From an uncultured Spirochaetaceae bacterium (lineage in GTDB: Bacteria; Spirochaetota; Spirochaetia; Sphaerochaetales; Sphaerochaetaceae), in assembly GCA_944389985.1 (NCBI GenBank), contig CALXON010000106.1, positions 1 through 16,476 on the forward strand: a DNA stretch of 16,476 bases, given 5' to 3'. Below the pieces are notes generated by a model. The model made no database searches. It had not been told where the DNA came from and worked only from the letters and a program-made list of their open reading frames with translations. This document shows positions 15,340-16,476 of this stretch, one piece after another (within the stretch, counting starts at the first letter, position 1; every line of letters begins with the position of its first letter). Made by a program: the position numbers and the translations under genes.

Positions 15340-15368
15340 TTGAGCAAATGCGGCAATTGTTATATCCT
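15340..15368 (+). promoter_or_regulatory. tRNA-Gly promoter
   Basis: TTGAGC (15340-15345), a 17-bp spacer and TATCCT (15363-15368). It would start transcription about four bases before the mature tRNA. The -10 is imperfect, and an overlapping TATATC two bases earlier is an alternative. Confidence 0.45.
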
Positions 15369-15378
15369 CATTAAGAAC

Positions 15379-15450
15379 GCGACCGTCATATAGTGGCTAT
15401 TACCTCAGCTTCCCAAGCTGAAGATGCGGGTTCGATTCCCGTCGGTCGCT
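15379..15450 (+). tRNA. tRNA-Gly (anticodon CCC)
   Basis: A 72-base cloverleaf: acceptor GCGACCG/CGGTCGC fully paired, anticodon stem TCAGC/GCTGA around the loop TTCCCAA (anticodon CCC), T stem GCGGG/CCCGT with TTCGATT, discriminator T. The D stem is weak, with A10 opposite C25 where G-C is usual. CCA is not encoded. Confidence 0.93.
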
Positions 15451-15454
15451 CTGG

Positions 15455-15480
15455 GCCCGGATCATCCGGGCTTTTCCTTT
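15455..15480 (+). terminator. Rho-independent terminator of tRNA-Gly
   Basis: A seven-pair stem GCCCGGA/TCCGGGC with a three-base loop, followed by TTTTCCTTT, starting five bases after the tRNA. It lies immediately before the rfbB promoter region. Confidence 0.85.
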
Positions 15481-15488
15481 CATTCCTG

Positions 15489-15497
15489 TGGTAATAT
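15489..15497 (+). promoter_or_regulatory. Candidate extended -10 of rfbB
   Basis: TGG-TAATAT ends six bases before the rfbB ATG. The -35 position falls in the tail of the tRNA terminator and does not match a consensus. It predicts a leaderless transcript. Confidence 0.4.
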
Positions 15498-15503
15498 GGT
15501 CTC

Positions 15504-16457
15504 ATGGAAACCTTTGTCGTTACAGGCGGGGCGGGCTTCATCGGATCGGCCTTCATAAGATACATGCTCAAAAAGCACAGGGACAGGAGGATAGTCTGTT
15601 TTGATGCGCTGACGTATGCTGCGGACATGTCGAACCTCAGCTCTGTCATGAGAGATCCACTCTTCTCATTCATAAAAGGAGACATAACGGCAGAGGATGA
15701 TGTCGAAAACCTTTTCGCGGCATACCGTCCATCGGTCATAGTGAACTTCGCGGCTGAAAGCCATGTGGACAGATCCATAGAATCCCCTTCCCTCTTCATA
15801 AAGACCAATGTCGATGGCACCGGAACGCTTCTTGATGCATCACTCCGCCATGGCATCAGACGCTTTCATCAGATATCCACGGATGAGGTGTATGGTGATC
15901 TTCCTCTGGATCATCCGGAGATGAGATTCACGGAGCTCTCCCCTCTCCGTCCAAGCTCTCCGTACAGTGCGTCGAAGGCCGCAGCGGATCTTCTTGCGCT
16001 TTCATACCACAGGACATACGGACTTGATGTGACCGTATCAAGATGCTCGAACAACTTCGGCCCCTGTCAGAACAGGGAGAAACTCATACCGAAGACTGTC
16101 TGGAACGCCATACACGATGAGAGTATCCCGGTGTATGGTGACGGACTGAACGTCAGGGACTGGATACACACCGATGAGCACTCAAGAGCTATCGATCAGA
16201 TAATAGAGAGAGGAAGATCGGGAGAGGTGTACAACATCGGAGGAAACAATGAGATAAACAACATCACACTTGTGAAGGAGATCCTCTCTGTACTCGACAA
16301 GCCTCTTTCCCTCATAGAATATGTTCCTGACAGGAAAGGGCATGACAGGCGCTACGCTGTCGATCCGTCAAAAATCAGGGATGAACTCGGATTTGAAGCA
16401 GAGAAGCACAGCATCCGTGACACTGTGCTTCATTATGCGAATCTCTGGAAAGCCTGA
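15504..16457 (+). CDS. rfbB: dTDP-glucose 4,6-dehydratase
   Basis: An extended short-chain dehydrogenase of 317 residues that converts dTDP-glucose to dTDP-4-keto-6-deoxyglucose, the step that leads to dTDP-rhamnose and other deoxysugars of surface glycans. It has TGGAGFIG (7-14) for NAD, the catalytic STDEVYG (T126, D127, E128), YSASK (Y154, K158), the substrate loop NNFGP-EKLIPK and the late DRKGHDRRYAVD. It is somewhat shorter than the 335-360 residues usual for RmlB, missing part of the C-terminal tail. The stop is within the window, so it is complete. No Shine-Dalgarno site is visible. No other rml gene is in view; they may follow beyond the right edge. A related nucleotide-sugar dehydratase is the main alternative. 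Confidence 0.92.
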   Translation: METFVVTGGAGFIGSAFIRYMLKKHRDRRIVCFDALTYAADMSNLSSVMRDPLFSFIKGDITAEDDVENLFAAYRPSVIVNFAAESHVDRSIESPSLFIKTNVDGTGTLLDASLRHGIRRFHQISTDEVYGDLPLDHPEMRFTELSPLRPSSPYSASKAAADLLALSYHRTYGLDVTVSRCSNNFGPCQNREKLIPKTVWNAIHDESIPVYGDGLNVRDWIHTDEHSRAIDQIIERGRSGEVYNIGGNNEINNITLVKEILSVLDKPLSLIEYVPDRKGHDRRYAVDPSKIRDELGFEAEKHSIRDTVLHYANLWKA

Positions 16458-16476
16458 TCCTATTCAGAGAGGGCAT

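Noticed and set aside
15386..15856. Minus-strand reading frame of 156 codons over tRNA-Gly and rfbB
   Set aside because: It ends in GIEPASSAWEAEVIA, again the antisense translation of a tRNA, and the rest is a shadow of rfbB.

Overview
The window looks like ordinary chromosome of a strictly or mainly anaerobic bacterium. The evidence is a class III (oxygen-sensitive, glycyl-radical) ribonucleotide reductase with its radical-SAM activase. Base composition is close to even. Neither tRNA gene encodes its 3' CCA. The protein sequences (ValS, MATE, NhaC types) give me an impression of a gut-associated spirochaete of the Sphaerochaeta kind, with an anaerobic Bacillota as the alternative. That placement is from memory, not from a search. 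I see no prophage, insertion sequence, CRISPR array or rRNA.

Layout. (1) 89-3885, minus strand: a compact three-gene operon of two tandem MalY/PatB-type PLP enzymes and an NhaC-family Na+-coupled transporter. A YheO/DauR-like PAS-HTH regulator (4038-4709, plus) is divergent from it across an AT-rich, two-promoter intergenic region. This looks like one regulated uptake-and-breakdown module for an amino acid, possibly a sulfur amino acid. (2) 4759-7945, minus: nrdG then nrdD. NrdD carries a C-terminal glutaredoxin-like domain. The gap between the genes holds a strong nrdD promoter and a pair of NrdR-box-like sequences whose centres are 31 bp apart. (3) 8038-10864, minus: valS with its own promoter and terminator, preceded by tRNA-Asn(GTT) with its own promoter and terminator. 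(4) 11023-12488: a PAP2-family phosphatase (plus) meets a DnaQ-like DEDDh exonuclease (minus) tail to tail, sharing the four bases CTAG. (5) 12736-15297, minus: a MATE exporter followed 12 bp later by mannose-6-phosphate isomerase. (6) 15379-16457, plus: tRNA-Gly(CCC), its terminator, and a dTDP-glucose 4,6-dehydratase.

The most interesting pattern is in the start sites. Six genes (nrdG, PAP2, exonuclease, manA, MATE, rfbB) have no visible Shine-Dalgarno sequence. Instead each has a -10-like hexamer ending only 6-10 bases before the start codon, four of them with an upstream TGn extension. That spacing would put the transcription start at or within a few bases of the start codon, so these mRNAs may be leaderless. 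The other genes (the PLP/NhaC operon, nrdD, valS) have good Shine-Dalgarno sites, and the regulator has one at an unusually long distance behind a seven-codon upstream reading frame.

I did not find an entirely new system. The redoxin-fused NrdD with an NrdR operator, the PLP/NhaC/PAS-HTH module and the candidate leaderless starts are the parts that merit follow-up.
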